Origin: Eustoma russellianum
Lineage: Eukaryota; Streptophyta; Magnoliopsida; Gentianales; Gentianaceae
Direction: 5' to 3'
NCBI GenBank assembly: GCA_036186865.1
Contig: AP025063.1
Coordinates: 345,552 to 409,551, forward strand
DNA: 64,000 nucleotides
Below the pieces are notes generated by a model that was not told the origin of the DNA, searched no databases, and saw nothing but the letters and a program-made list of their open reading frames with translations. How positions within the stretch are numbered: position 1 is the first letter of the stretch; every line of letters begins with the position of its first letter. Of this stretch, positions 11,185 through 21,779 are shown piece by piece. Made by a program: the position numbers and the translations under genes.

Positions 11185-11285
11185 AGTTGTTAGGATAGAG
11201 GTATTGTTTGTCTGTCGTTCATCTTCTTCAGACTCTAACAATATTTTTTAATGCTATTGGGATATACTAGATATGATTGATTGAT
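11185..11285 (+). mobile_element. Partial SINE-like repeat, family B
   Basis: GGATAGAGGTATTGTTTGTCTG..CAGACTCTAACAATA..GGGATATACTAGATATGATTG matches the 3' half of the 31335-31570 copy. Confidence 0.5.
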
Positions 11286-11289
11286 ATAT

Positions 11290-11880
11290 GAGCGAACACT
11301 TTCTGTTAATTGCAGTTTAGTATTCAAAGTGTAGTAAGTATATCGATGCATTATGTTGTAGTCTCTGGTAATAGCGTGTATTATTGACTCATAAAACAAT
11401 TAAAGCAAAAGAATGATTTGTAAGATTATCTCGGAATCTGCAATCTGGAGTATGTAATCTTCAACCAAAATTATTGCAAAAGTTCCCAACGTCAGTGGAA
11501 AGAATGAGGAGAATCTTTTGCATGTGTATATCTTGGTGTAAAGTATTAGTCTCTTGTATTAAGACAGACGGTCTTGTAAATAGTCTGGATTCAGATTTTT
11601 TTCTTTTTTCTTTTAAAGATTTTTGAGATAAGATGATCTCTGACGATTTTTATTCAGATATATTTGTTGATTTATCTTACTCATAAAAATTTTATAGACG
11701 AAAATGTTCTTAATCTTTCACAAATTTTATAGACGAAAGAGTTCTTAGTTGTTGGGGTTAAATTTTTTAAGAGATTAAATATTTTTAAAATATTGTGTTT
11801 CTAGTTAATTTGTTTTGGTATAATTTCACCTGTTACTTGTGTGACACTCAAATACGATAAATAAAAAAAAGACGTTTTCG
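11290..11880. other. Unassigned AT-rich stretch
   Basis: No gene or repeat could be supported. A short direct repeat ACAAATTTTATAGACGAAA / AAAAATTTTATAGACGAAA occurs near 11685-11735. Confidence 0.3.
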
Positions 11881-11884
11881 AGTA

Positions 11885-12065
11885 CTAAGCTTCTGCATTT
11901 GTTCGGGATTCAGGAAAGGATCAGATCGCGAAGAAGGGGTCGTATCGTTTCGCGATTTGATGTAAGCGTCATTACTCTACATTTTGAGCAAAAAGTTGTT
12001 TATACGGTTCGAATTCGTGACTTCAAAATCACAGCTTACCAGTTTCTTTGAAACCGCCATCTCAC
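11885..12065 (-). mobile_element. tRNA-derived SINE, family C
   Basis: GATTCAGGAAAGGATCAGATCGCG.. and CTACATTTTGAGCAAAAAGTTG, followed by the B-box complement CGGTTCGAATTCGTGAC, match the 4475-4640 copy end to end. Confidence 0.6.
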
Positions 12066-12069
12066 AAAT

Positions 12070-13145
12070 ACGATAAATAATAAGGCAATATCAAGAAAAA
12101 TTGGAAATATGATATCGTCCTATGAAGAGAATCATTCATCCGTAGATTAAGGGACACCCACACGTGCAATCATGCATGTGTAACAATTACCAAGAAGGAG
12201 AAGAATTACGTGTATTACTCCATATTCAATCCTCTGAATCTCTTTGCCACTTACTTCTTTACTCTTTCTGGATATTCGTGAGCCCTCGTGTCTGCCACAT
12301 GCGGTAGTTTAGCTGGTAATGATGCGATTAATTTACGTAAATCTGTCTTAAGCAGTAATCTATACTCCTTACTGGTCCTTCTTTTTTAAAATATGGTTTA
12401 AGATCTCGATATGCAAATTTAAAATCAGTTAATAAGTAATTTATTTGAAGAAGTTGATTATCATAAGTATAATAATTGAAATAATGAACTAAGCAACGCT
12501 CGCAAAGCTTGTGTGGAGGTTTATAAAAGAAGAAGACATCTTATGGGTCCGAGTGTTGCATGCTAAATATAGTAGCATTTGGATTGCATGTCCCCCCTCA
12601 TAATAATGGATCATACACATCGAGAAGTATAATATCGACAATGGAGGTGGTTAAAAAGGGAGTAAATGTGAAAGAAACCAAGACAGCCGCTGGGCAGGGA
12701 ATCAATAGAGAGATTATTTGGTAGGGTCATACTGATGGAAGCTGAATTTTTGAATAATGATATACAATGATAACGATATAAAAAAATCTACAATGAAACA
12801 ATGACATACAGTAGCTGAATTTTTGAATGTTATTTCACCATAGTTAGCGTGGAACTTTTTTTTCAATTCAACGCGGTCGTTCTTGTTTACTCTAAAATAC
12901 GGTGACGCGATCATTATAGCATATTAATTCACACATTTACTGACAATTGATTTATGTCAATATAAAGAAAATTTCGACAATTATTAAGTTTGTGTCGTCA
13001 ATGATATTTACTAGATTATCTATTTCCTTCTGAATTAAATGTTAAAACACTGAAACCTAACCTGCATTAGTATCTGTTTTTTTTTTATTAAAAGTAAATT
13101 TAGAGTAAAAAATTGTTATTTAACGTGTACTGAAAACCTAACATG
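12070..13145. other. Unassigned intergenic stretch
   Basis: No supported gene. The sequence AGTAGCTGAATTTTTGAAT near 12811 repeats part of GAAGCTGAATTTTTGAATAATGA near 12737. Otherwise it is AT-rich sequence. Confidence 0.3.
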
Positions 13146-13149
13146 CACG

Positions 13150-13536
13150 TCGAATATGGAAGTCTCTCGTCTTGCCGGAATACTGGCTTGAATTCAACTA
13201 TGGAACTATACCAGTAGATTGGGTAATGCAAAACCTTCAAGTTAATTGGCAGAATACAACCAAGGCTCTAGAATGTCGATACATTTTCAGAGAAGCTGTC
13301 TCCAACATTTGGTATTGGCGGAACCAGACAGCCCATGACGTCTCCGCCATCATACCTCCTTCGGCCCATCGTGTTACAGACATTCTGCATCGCGTATTAT
13401 TGCTTACCTTTGTAAATAACCCGCCTCCCTCATTAGAAAATAGTAATCTGGACACACATTAGCATGAGTAGATTGATGTAAACATTGTTTGTCTTTTTGC
13501 AATATAAATAAAGATCCATTTCCTAAAAAAAAAAAA
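13150..13536 (+). mobile_element. 5'-truncated LINE 3' end with poly(A)
   Basis: The frame 13172-13462 encodes a tryptophan-rich segment (WVMQNLQVNW.., IWYWRNQTAHD) like the zinc-binding/linker region that follows reverse transcriptase in plant L1-type LINEs. It stops at 13462. A short 3' tail with AATAAA-like AATATAAATAAAG then ends in a run of twelve A at 13525-13536. The poly(A) and the missing upstream RT domain fit 5' truncation on insertion. A host retrocopy is less likely. Confidence 0.55.
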
Positions 13537-13559
13537 CATAACAAATTAATGTAATCCGT

Positions 13560-13800
13560 GCGATTTCACATATCTAAATATAATTGGACGTAATTTGCCC
13601 ATTAAATTGGGCCTAAGAACTAAAGTCGAGCCCAAGAAGAAGCCCATTGGCTTTTCTTTTCCAAGGAAGTAGCATGTATTTAGTGGATATATGATCGGCA
13701 TACACGCGAGGTCGGCGACCTTCGCTATCAACCACCGTCCGCCGCCGTCTATGTATAATATATACTCATCAATTCCAGAGCGTGCCAAACCCTACATCTC
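13560..13800 (+). promoter_or_regulatory. Probable LPXB promoter region
   Basis: GGGCCT near 13609 and GCCCA repeats near 13629-13645 resemble site II (TGGGCY) elements common upstream of plant housekeeping and organelle-protein genes. TATAATATATAC lies near 13754. If transcription starts just downstream, the LPXB leader must be spliced, because the start codon is 1.75 kb away. This is inferred from motifs only. Confidence 0.35.
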
Positions 13801-13936
13801 CAGCTTCCGTCTGCTGAAATTGAAGTTACACGCGCTGCTCTTCGTCTTGTTACTCGTAATCACAATCCTTCCGAGCTCAATTAGCTGGGGAAATGTCACT
13901 TCTCTAAGTTGGAAAATAAGAATGGAGAAAGGTTGA

Positions 13937-14810
13937 CAGGCGTCAGAAAGGAAAGCTGGGCTTGTGCTATATTCAGTGATCAACAGGAATGGTACAAGCT
14001 TAATTCCTCAGTACTCTTCGTCCCCCCCCCCCTCTGTGAATGAATGTTGCGTCTTGGAATACAAATTCAATGACATTAGTTTCGTGTTTCCAAATTCCAT
14101 GTAAGATATACGTCATGTTTTGTAGGATGCTTAATCTTTTGATGATTAAAATTGTTGCATTTTATGTAATGGGTGACAAAGCGAGCTATGTTTTGTAGTG
14201 TATGAAGATTTTTTGTTTATCTTGAAGACCATTCTTAGTGTGGTGTACTAGTTTTGAGAAGGTTACCCTTGATTTTCTAAGCTAATGGGTCGTTGGCCTA
14301 GCAACATTCTCTGTCTTTGAATTTCTGATGCAATTTAACTGCAGCCGAGTGCATAGTTTTCATTGGTTTGCTTACAGTTTCTGTTTTTTTTTTAATAAGT
14401 TGAGCATTGCTCAATTTTCCCAAATGTCATTTTCAAAAAGTCGATGTTTTGAAGGGTGTAATGTGCGGTTGGGGCTTAAGTTCGTTGCATTTGATATTTT
14501 TCTGTTGATTTGGAGGCCAGTGACACCTGAAAAATTTGTGAATATTATTAGACTTGTTGGATTGTTCCACTGGGTAATATGAACCATCCCGTGCTGTGAC
14601 TCGGACTATGAAGTACTGTTTAATGCTGTTTTGAGAGCTTTTCTGTTCTTTCTCAGCATTTGAATTGGTTGGTCTAACTGGTCTTGATCAATGTCTTCAT
14701 GTGTTCATTGGTCTTTCTTACTTTAAGATAAAATGTTCTTACACATTCAAGAACAGCAATCCATTTCATTTTGTAATTGTATCATAGGCACCTTAGTGTT
14801 TTTTTTTTCC
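13937..14810 (+). other. Probable 5'-UTR intron of LPXB, first part
   Basis: T-rich, intron-like sequence without a convincing gene. The 84-codon frame at 14328-14582 matches nothing. A C9-10 tract lies at about 14023-14032. Confidence 0.3.
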
Positions 14811-14814
14811 GGAT

Positions 14815-14935
14815 CAAGCCAAGCCACATATTTGAAGAAATTGCCCCAGAGTGGGGATTGAACCCAAGACATTTCGCCTTGGGGTCTCAACTTTAATCAT
14901 TGAGGTAAGACCTCATTGGCTAGGCATCTTAGTTT
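14815..14935 (-). mobile_element. tRNA-like SINE fragment
   Basis: On the minus strand the sequence reads GCCTAGCCAATGAGG, then GTCTTGGGTTCAATCCCC, an A-box-like and B-box pair at tRNA-like spacing. It does not fold as an intact tRNA. It is probably a SINE head inside the LPXB leader intron. Confidence 0.45.
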
Positions 14936-15083
14936 TAAAAGTTGCAATGCCCTTATCTCTGACATTTGATGCAAGGAAGTTATTTAAACTGTCTCTCATG
15001 AGTAACAAGCATTTTCTTTTGCAAAATACATGTCAAACAGGTAGGGTTTTTTTTTTTCAATATTAAAGGGGAAGAGAAGGAGA

Positions 15084-15089
15084 GTTGTT

Positions 15090-15175
<86 letters not shown>

Positions 15176-15176
15176 A
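15084..15176 (+). repeat. (TTG)n microsatellite
   Basis: About 28 near-perfect TTG units, followed by decayed TTA/TTG units to about 15210. The same trinucleotide is the tail of the SINE-like families A and B, so the array may have expanded from such a tail. Confidence 0.95.
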
Positions 15177-15549
15177 GTATTGTTATAACTATTATTATTG
15201 TTGTTATTTTATTTTATTATTTACTTTTTTAAATCAAGGGAAAGGAGTTACACGAATACACCCCTCGTCATAGGCGGATAAGTGAAAGGAATTGCCGCCA
15301 TTGCTCGATTCAAATTTCATATGAATAACTTTGTTGCTGTTTCTATCTGAACATTCTTGTGTGCCACCGCTGTATGCCTCTTACTAGTTGCTTGCATAGC
15401 ATTACAAATTTCCGAGGTCCTACACATATTTGGATTGGTACGAAGGGTCAAGTTTTGGACGTTGTTTTTAGACGCCGTGGGGTATCGCTCTTGTCTTGGA
15501 ATAGGGGGACCGTCGAGGTCCCTTTTTAGGTATTGCAGTCGCATCAGCA

Positions 15550-16926
15550 ATGCTCCGCTTGTTTAGTTTCACTTTTGGCAGCTATAGAAGTATCTTGAAG
15601 AGATCAGTATCGATTTCTAGTCGAAGTGCCACAGGTCTGGCATCAAGGGATGGAGAACTGCGAATTTTTATTGTTTCTGGCGAGGTTTCTGGTGACACAA
15701 TTGGTTCTCGATTCATGGATTCTCTTACAAAGCTCTCTCCTTTCCCTGTTCGATTTGCTGGTGTTGGAGGGCTCATGATGTCTAAGCAAGGGCTAAGCTC
15801 TTTGTTTCCTATGGAGGATATTTCTGTAATGGGTATATGGGAGTTGCTGCCACATCTTAGAAGCTTAAAGGCGAAATTAAAACGAACCGTGGATGCTGCA
15901 TTATCTTTCCGCCCTCATGTTGTCTTAACAGTGGACTCAAAAGGATTCTCCTTCCGTTTCCTCAAGCAGTTGCGTTCTAGATACGTTCAACTAGGAGCAG
16001 TTAGCCCCCAACATTTCCATTATGTAGCACCATCTTTCTGGGCCTGGAAAGGGGGCGAAGAGAGGCTTAAAGGTGTTTCTGATTTTGTGGATCACATGCT
16101 GTGCATCCTTCCATTTGAAGTTGAAGTATGTAAATCAAATGGAATGGATGCAACGTTTGTCGGGCATCCTACACTAGAGGATGTTTTGGACTTTGAGGGA
16201 GCAAATACTTATGGAAGTGGATTGATGATTCGAGGAAATGGAGAGAAATTCAAAGATGATCATGGAATATCCTCTGGATCCATGGTCATTACGGTGCTTC
16301 CTGGAAGCAGATTACAAGAGGTTAACCGAATGCTTCCCTTATTCGCAGACACCATGAAGCTCTTAAAAGATTCATTTCATGATTTGATGACAGTGGTACA
16401 TGTTGCCCCCAATCAGCAGGTGGAAGAGTATATTGGTAAAAATATTTACAAATGGCCTGTACCCATTGTATCAGTTCCTGGTGGATCTTCCAGCCTTAAG
16501 TACAACTCGTTCAGTGCAAGCCAGATAGCATTGTGCACTTCAGGAACCATAGCTATGGAATTACAGCTCGCGAGGCTACCATGTGTTGTTGCCTACCGAG
16601 CCCATTTCCTAACCGAATGGATCATACGGTACAAAGCTAAAGTGTCATACATGTCACTTCCTAATATTCTTTTAAATTCAGCTGTGATTCCTGAAGCTCT
16701 ATTTCAAGATTGCACGCCTTCAAATCTTGCGCGCTTGGTTTCAGAATTGAGTAATAGCGAAGAACTCAGAAAACAACAAACCATGGTTGCTAGAAAGGTT
16801 CTTGAAATGCTGACGCCACCGAAGGCCATGTATGGAGAATCAATGCAGCTGGAGAATAGTCATTCATCTTCTCATCCACGACCAAGTATGATTGCTGCCT
16901 CTAGTGTGTTATCTGCAGTGCTGTAA
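15550..16926 (+). CDS. LPXB: Lipid-A-disaccharide synthase, mitochondrial (LPXB)
   Basis: The 458-residue product is a family 19 glycosyltransferase. It joins UDP-2,3-diacylglucosamine to lipid X to make the lipid A disaccharide, a step plants retain in mitochondria. The first 30-35 residues are rich in Ser, Arg and Phe with no acidic residue, as expected of a mitochondrial presequence. Family motifs follow in order: SGEVSGD near residue 44, GVGGLMM near 72, SVMGIWELLPHL near 92, DSKGF near 129, HYVAPSFWAWK near 156, FVGHP near 202, LPGSRLQEV near 250, and CTSGTIAMELQLARLPCVVAYR-type sequence (read in two parts) near 326. Bacterial LpxB is about 380 residues, and the excess is the presequence plus a Ser-rich tail. 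The coding region is one exon. TTTTTAGGTATTGCAG just upstream (to 15534) looks like a splice acceptor, so the 5' UTR is probably spliced. Confidence 0.93.
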   Translation: MLRLFSFTFGSYRSILKRSVSISSRSATGLASRDGELRIFIVSGEVSGDTIGSRFMDSLTKLSPFPVRFAGVGGLMMSKQGLSSLFPMEDISVMGIWELLPHLRSLKAKLKRTVDAALSFRPHVVLTVDSKGFSFRFLKQLRSRYVQLGAVSPQHFHYVAPSFWAWKGGEERLKGVSDFVDHMLCILPFEVEVCKSNGMDATFVGHPTLEDVLDFEGANTYGSGLMIRGNGEKFKDDHGISSGSMVITVLPGSRLQEVNRMLPLFADTMKLLKDSFHDLMTVVHVAPNQQVEEYIGKNIYKWPVPIVSVPGGSSSLKYNSFSASQIALCTSGTIAMELQLARLPCVVAYRAHFLTEWIIRYKAKVSYMSLPNILLNSAVIPEALFQDCTPSNLARLVSELSNSEELRKQQTMVARKVLEMLTPPKAMYGESMQLENSHSSSHPRPSMIAASSVLSAVL

Positions 16927-17125
16927 TGTGAAAGATGTCAGATTTTTTGTCAGTTGTCGATGAACCTGCCCTCAAGGTGAGTGATCCATCGCATTTTCAT
17001 ATACCTCTAATTTTAGAAGTGATTTATGCCAACATTTCTCATCCAACCGTGTCAGCACACTGAGGGTAATGTACGAGCCATAAGTTTATAATGATTCAGA
17101 AGTGACAGTGAGAAGTGCCGTTCAT
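16927..17125 (+). other. LPXB 3' flank
   Basis: Probable 3' UTR. No strong polyadenylation signal is obvious. A family-A SINE starts at about 17127. Confidence 0.3.
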
Positions 17126-17126
17126 A

Positions 17127-17345
17127 AGAAAACAACATTACCCCATTATTTTAGAGGCTCCCGTCTATGGCAGAGTATGGGGTCGGATGTACACAAATAT
17201 ACCCATTTATTAGAAACACACCGAGGTTGTTTTCCAATGACACATAATGAAAATTGCTTTTCGATCAACTGCTATTCACAATTTAAGAATCGCAATCAAT
17301 TTAATGAGTTATTTTACTTTATTCCATCATATTTCATGTCATCAT
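17127..17345 (-). mobile_element. SINE-like repeat, family A
   Basis: ACAACATTACCCC..TTAGAGGCTCCCGTCTATGGC..GGTCGGATGTACAC..TTAGAAACACACCGAGGTTGTT matches the family over its full length. It may be part of the LPXB 3' UTR. Confidence 0.6.
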
Positions 17346-17349
17346 ATTG

Positions 17350-17820
17350 TGTTATTCAAAATTGCCGTTCATATAGATATTGAAGGTTATTCGTTTTCTC
17401 TTGGCCTTATCCAGGTATTAGAAAATAGTTGAAGTCAGAGCTTTCCATTTCAGCATATTGTGTTAGAAGAAAATTTCACTGCAAGTCTGTAATAGCTGTC
17501 ATGTTATTGCAAAAAGAAGAAAAGAAAAATGTAATATCGTGTCAAATGTAAAATTCTGAAATAAGACATGTTCCATGAAAACAATGGAAATATATATACA
17601 GTGTACAGATATATATATATCTGTGTGGTAATAATCGGATCTTTTATGATTGACTTTTATTATCATAGACTAATAAAGAGAGAACGAGTTTCACGTTCTA
17701 TAATTTTAGGTTTAGTGTCCCTACTACCTATTCGGCAATATATTAAGCCAAAGAAAAGGAAAGTCAAAGCTGAGAGAAGTAAGAAGAAAAAATGTACAAC
17801 AACCACATATACACATCATA
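17350..17820. other. Unassigned intergenic stretch
   Basis: No gene is supported. The 110-codon frame from 17568 has no family resemblance, and its end overlaps the family-B repeat. Confidence 0.3.
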
Positions 17821-17824
17821 TTTC

Positions 17825-18030
17825 AACGGCGTCAAAAGCTATCGCTAAGGTTTGGTTAGGGTTAGAGGCAGATATACAATACCTTCATCCCAAAGGATAG
17901 AGACAAAAGCTATCTCTAGGGTCTGGAGAGACGCAAACAATACATCCATCCCAAAAAATAGAGCGTTCGCTTCCAGTGAGACATCCGTCTCTATATGTAC
18001 CTGCATAGACACATAGTAAACCACAAATAA
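17825..18030 (-). mobile_element. SINE-like repeat, family B
   Basis: GGCGTCAAAAGCTATCGCTAAGG, then a second AAAAGCTATCTCTAGGGTCTGG, CAAACAATACATCCATCCC and CTCTATATGTACCTGCATA. The head block is present twice, so this copy is internally duplicated. Confidence 0.55.
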
Positions 18031-18034
18031 TGGA

Positions 18035-18760
18035 AATTTATATTATTGAATCATGGCATGATAATTAGTTCATATACACCCACATATATAATTTACATTT
18101 ACATGCTCAACTCTCATTATTTATATGAGAAAATTTGCATGTAATTATTTTATCATATACAATTGTTTATATGCCAGTATTTAAATGTAATTATTTTAAC
18201 GTAGCTGTTTATATACACATCTTTTTTTTTAATCCATATGAAAACCACATATACAATTATTTATATGGAGGCGAGATAAAGAAAAAAAATAAGATTGTAG
18301 TAATACACTCTTTTTTTGGATAAATTTACGCATTTTTATTTGATCAATAGTCAAAATAGAACAAGAGATTAAATTAATTGTATACAGATAACAAAAGTAT
18401 GTATTTTTCAAAAAATACTGTTTGGCTTTGAACATATAATGCACACAATATATTACTTGATATGTTACAATTCATATCAAGTATTGAGCTAATGATTATG
18501 CACATGGAAATTACGTTTAAATATATATGAATTCCAACGTATCGAACAATATATAGACATCGGTAGAATCCAAAAAATTAGATAACAAGTGTAACGATGG
18601 TCCCACAGTATAGGAGCTCGTAGTTCGTGTAGCGTAGCTATGTGGAGTCATTGCTCTCAAGTCTCCAGTCTCCTGCTTCAAGGAAGGAAGGGTATTGACA
18701 AGTAGCAGTGGAATCAGATACGTTATAAACTATCACATATAGGTGTTTTTGGTGTACTAG
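18035..18760. other. AT-rich intergenic stretch
   Basis: No gene or known repeat. Several short TATATGxAAAC-type repeats occur near 18060-18250. Confidence 0.3.
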
Positions 18761-18764
18761 GTTT

Positions 18765-18905
18765 CTTTCAGAGAAAGTTTGAATTACTTTACGATTTGAT
18801 ATTCAGATAATTACCTTATACATACAAAAAACTGTTTCTGAAACTCGAATCCGTAAATTTAAAGTCAAAAAGCAAACAGCTTATTAGTTGTTCCAATATA
18901 ATCTA
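18765..18905 (-). mobile_element. Degenerate family-C SINE
   Basis: TTTCAGAGAAAGTTTGAATTACTTTACGATTTG.. and the B-box complement GAAACTCGAATCCGTAAATTT follow the layout of the 4475 copy, with many changes. Confidence 0.45.
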
Positions 18906-19024
18906 TCAAAGCAATCCGGATGATCTTTCCAATGAAGACATGATAAAGATTGTAGAGATATGTGGAGCCGTGGCTGGAATGTCACAATCACTCGTCAAAC
19001 AAAGGAATGCAATAGAAGACCGAA

Positions 19025-19290
19025 GACATAGTCCAGTTGGTATTCAGGTTGGGGATTGCAAATAAGAGGTCATGAGTTCAAATCCAGAGACGCATACAGT
19101 GTGAGTGTTCCTCTGCTGCCAGAACAAAGGACTGGTTTGTAAGGGTCACCTTGTATGGGTAACTGTGTAACATCCCACCCAACCGCTGGACTCTTGATTT
19201 ATATCATCCACGCAGCTCCTTGAGACTGTGGTACCGGGGGCCTTTGGGTCGGGTTCAACCTTTGCCAACAAGGAGTGCAATAGAAATGCT
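19025..19290 (+). mobile_element. tRNA-derived SINE, family D
   Basis: TAGTCCAGTTGG is a good A-box match, and GAGTTCAAATCCAGAG 39 bp further on is a good B-box match. The body shares GTGTTCCTCTGCTG, CACCTTGTATGGGT, CCCAACCGCTGGACTC and GGGTTCAACC with the 5700-5930 copy. Confidence 0.6.
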
Positions 19291-19294
19291 GATG

Positions 19295-19723
19295 CTTTAG
19301 ATCATTTGGGTCATCAAAGTCAAATGGAAGTGCAGGAGCCCGATGATGCCCTGAAAATTTGTTGAATATCTAGGGTGAAGACCAGAGTTAGGTCCTCATA
19401 TTAAGGGGATGGATGTAGTGTTTTTGTAAAGGGGGCAACATGCCTCCTCTTTTATTACCCAAAAAAGAAAGAAAAAGTCTCCTGCTTTCTCATATCCAGT
19501 CGTCAAAACTTCTCTTGATAGTTTGCGCAGCCTTCTGCTCTTTCCTCCTCTCTCTCTCTCCAACCAGAGCTTTCACCGTTCTTCACACGCAAGAAAAAAG
19601 AAAAAAAAAATCCTTAAAACCTCCGAGAGAAGAAAAATCAAGATCTCGGATTTCTGGGTTTTCTTCTTTTTACCTCATTTGTTGTTTTGAAACAAAAATT
19701 CCGTTTGATGAACCATCACTAAA
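19295..19723 (+). promoter_or_regulatory. Promoter and leader of the DUF1639 gene
   Basis: This is the non-coding stretch just upstream of the start codon. A CT run (TCCTCCTCTCTCTCTCTCC) at about 19543-19561 is typical of plant 5' leaders. The open frame at 19440-19781 overlaps the true start and has no family match. No TATA box was assigned. Confidence 0.35.
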
Positions 19724-21023
19724 ATGGAAACAACCCCTGCCAAATCAACACCACTTCACAACTTCTCTTTGCCCCAATTGAAATGGGCACACAGCAATCA
19801 CCGCCTCCGCCGCCGCAATTCTCCTGACCCTTGCTACCTCCTTTCTAGCACCGCAGCTGATTCCGGTTCTGCTGAGAATACTAATCCCTGTTCATCCAAG
19901 CCTACTTCCCATCGGGGTTTCGGGAAGTCCTCTATGTTCTCTTCTTTGCAGCAACATAGAAGTCCTTCTCTTCTTTTGGAGAAGAAGAGAGACGGCGCCA
20001 TTGAGGAAATCGATGAAGGGGAAGGTGATGAGGCTAAGACCAGGAAACTGAGGCCGAGGAAGGCGATGAATTTCCCCGAAACGTCATTCAATAATGGGGA
20101 AAAGTCGAAGGAAGAGAACTGCAGAGGTTATGTTCCTCCGAAATCTACAAGGGCGAGGGAGAGTAATGGGGCGGAGAGGCAAAGGAAAATGGGTGATGAG
20201 AAGAGTAGGTTATGGATTTCGCTTTCGAGAGAGGAGATTGAGGAAGATGTGTATGCTTTGACCGGGTTGAGGCCCGCTAGGAGGCCCAAGAAACGGGCCA
20301 AAATTGTGCAGAAGCAACTTGATGTATGTTAATTATCTTGCATGCATATAAGCATATTTGTTCAATTCTTTTGTTAATTAGCTAACGGGTTTTTGTTTGA
20401 TTCTAATTTATGCTGCAGAATGTTTTTCCTGGGTTGTATTTGGCAGGGATGACACTGGACTACTATCGCCTCATATTCTCTAGTAAGTTTTCATATTTCA
20501 TCTTCATGGAGAGGATATACCTCTGGTGAACTGTTTTGTGGAAAATTTGAAGGCAGGAATTTTCTAATGTATGTGGCCAACAAGTATTTGACATGTTTTA
20601 ATGATGCAAGGAAAATACTTGTGATGTTACTGTTAAAAAGTGTTAATTTTGTAGCGGTGAATTAATGTCTCTGTGCTGAAGGATTTCCCTTGTTTTAGTT
20701 AATCCTATATGTGAGGTTGGCGTTGTTTGAATCTGGATTAGATAACTTCTATTTGACAAAATCTTTCGTTCACATAGCTCTTGTTTTATGTGTACTGGTC
20801 AGGATTTAATCATATTCAGATGCAAATTGTAGAATTCAGAGGTAATTTGTCTTGGAGAATATGTGGCCAATCGCGTGTAAAGACCAGATTTTTAAAAGAA
20901 TTTTCTATCTGTTTATGGGAGGGTGTGTTTGTGAGCTGATTATACATACATATTGAGAGAGATTATATGGTTATATTCTCTGCAGGGGTGAATAAAATGG
21001 GGGTCCAAGTGGCAAATTGTTGA
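19724..21023 (+). CDS. DUF1639 family protein (function unknown)
   Basis: Exon 1 is 19724-20323 (200 codons). Its last part has the DUF1639 signature: WISLSREEIEEDVYALTG, then RPARRPKKRAK and VQKQLD at the exon edge. The donor is GAT|gtatgt and the acceptor is ctgcag| at 20418. Exon 2 continues with NVFPGLYLAGMTLDYYR, the normal end of the domain. I place its end at 20482 (A|gtaagt), with a short exon 3 at 20986-21023 ending in TGA. If that splice is not used, the frame instead stops at 20527-20529. The N-terminal half is basic, Ser/Pro-rich and probably disordered, and the product is small and likely nuclear. The biochemical role is not known. Exons 1-2 are firm and exon 3 is tentative. Confidence 0.78.
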
Positions 21024-21480
21024 AGGTTTGTACATCTCTCTTTTTGGTCAATTTTTTTTTTTTTTCCTGGGCATTTGTTATCTGTTGGTTTTATTTAGGG
21101 TTACTGTTCCATGCCTTGCAGATTTGAGCTGATATGTGAATGGAAGCTTGCAAGTTCTCGTACTAGTTGATTGCTTCTTTTGGTATTTTGATTCCTAGAA
21201 GAGGTTAAGAAATATATTTTCTTCTAATGTTAAACCACTTTTGTTTTTTCTTCTGTATCTGCCGAAGATTAGAGGTGTACACGGATGAAATTTGGAAGCT
21301 TTAGTATGCACATGGAGTGCTTAAGTGTAGGCTGGGTGTAGACGTTTCTTTGATGTAAAGTCTAAACAGTTGTACGTAGTAGTTTATTTTGATCAAGTTG
21401 ATGTCAATGTTTTTTGCTAGTTTAGTCTACTTTTTGTATTTGTCTGGAGAATATACTGCTTTTGACCTTTTTCCCTGATG
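21024..21480 (+). other. Downstream flank of the DUF1639 gene
   Basis: T-rich sequence, probably 3' UTR or a further intron of the gene. No coding segment was recognised. Confidence 0.3.
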
Positions 21481-21637
21481 TCACTTGAAAGGCTTCCCGA
21501 CCTGTTTGGGGGAACCAATTTTGTTCTTTATTAATCTGAATATAACAGAAGAATTTCTAAGAAGGATGATGCTTGCCGCCTCTGGAAGGAAAATCCTGTT
21601 CATATTCTTGTTGATAGCAGCATATCACAGAGTTGCT

Positions 21638-21750
21638 CATTGGCTTGTGATTTCTAAAACTCTGAGGTGAGGGATTCAAAGAAATCTAGAGCTATTGGCT
21701 TGTGATTTCTAAAACTATGAGAAGAGGGACTTAAAGAAATCTACAGTTAC
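21638..21750. repeat. 54-bp tandem duplication
   Basis: TTGGCTTGTGATTTCTAAAACT, followed by GAGGGA and AAAGAAATCTA, occurs at about 21638 and again from about 21692. It lies in the LINE remnant. Confidence 0.6.
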
Positions 21751-21779
21751 GTTCTTTACAGTCTCATAATCCTTAATTA

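Noticed and set aside
13691..13936. 81-codon frame with a hydrophobic stretch as a small membrane protein gene
   Set aside because: It sits where an LPXB 5' UTR is expected. The hydrophobic stretch comes from pyrimidine-rich leader sequence, and no family match is seen.
15084..15210. Polyvaline/polyleucine coding repeat upstream of LPXB
   Set aside because: No open frame crosses it into the gene, and it looks like an intronic microsatellite.
19025..19080. True tRNA gene from the A/B box pair
   Set aside because: No acceptor or anticodon stems pair. The spacing fits a SINE promoter only. The same holds for 14815, 46690 and 49795.
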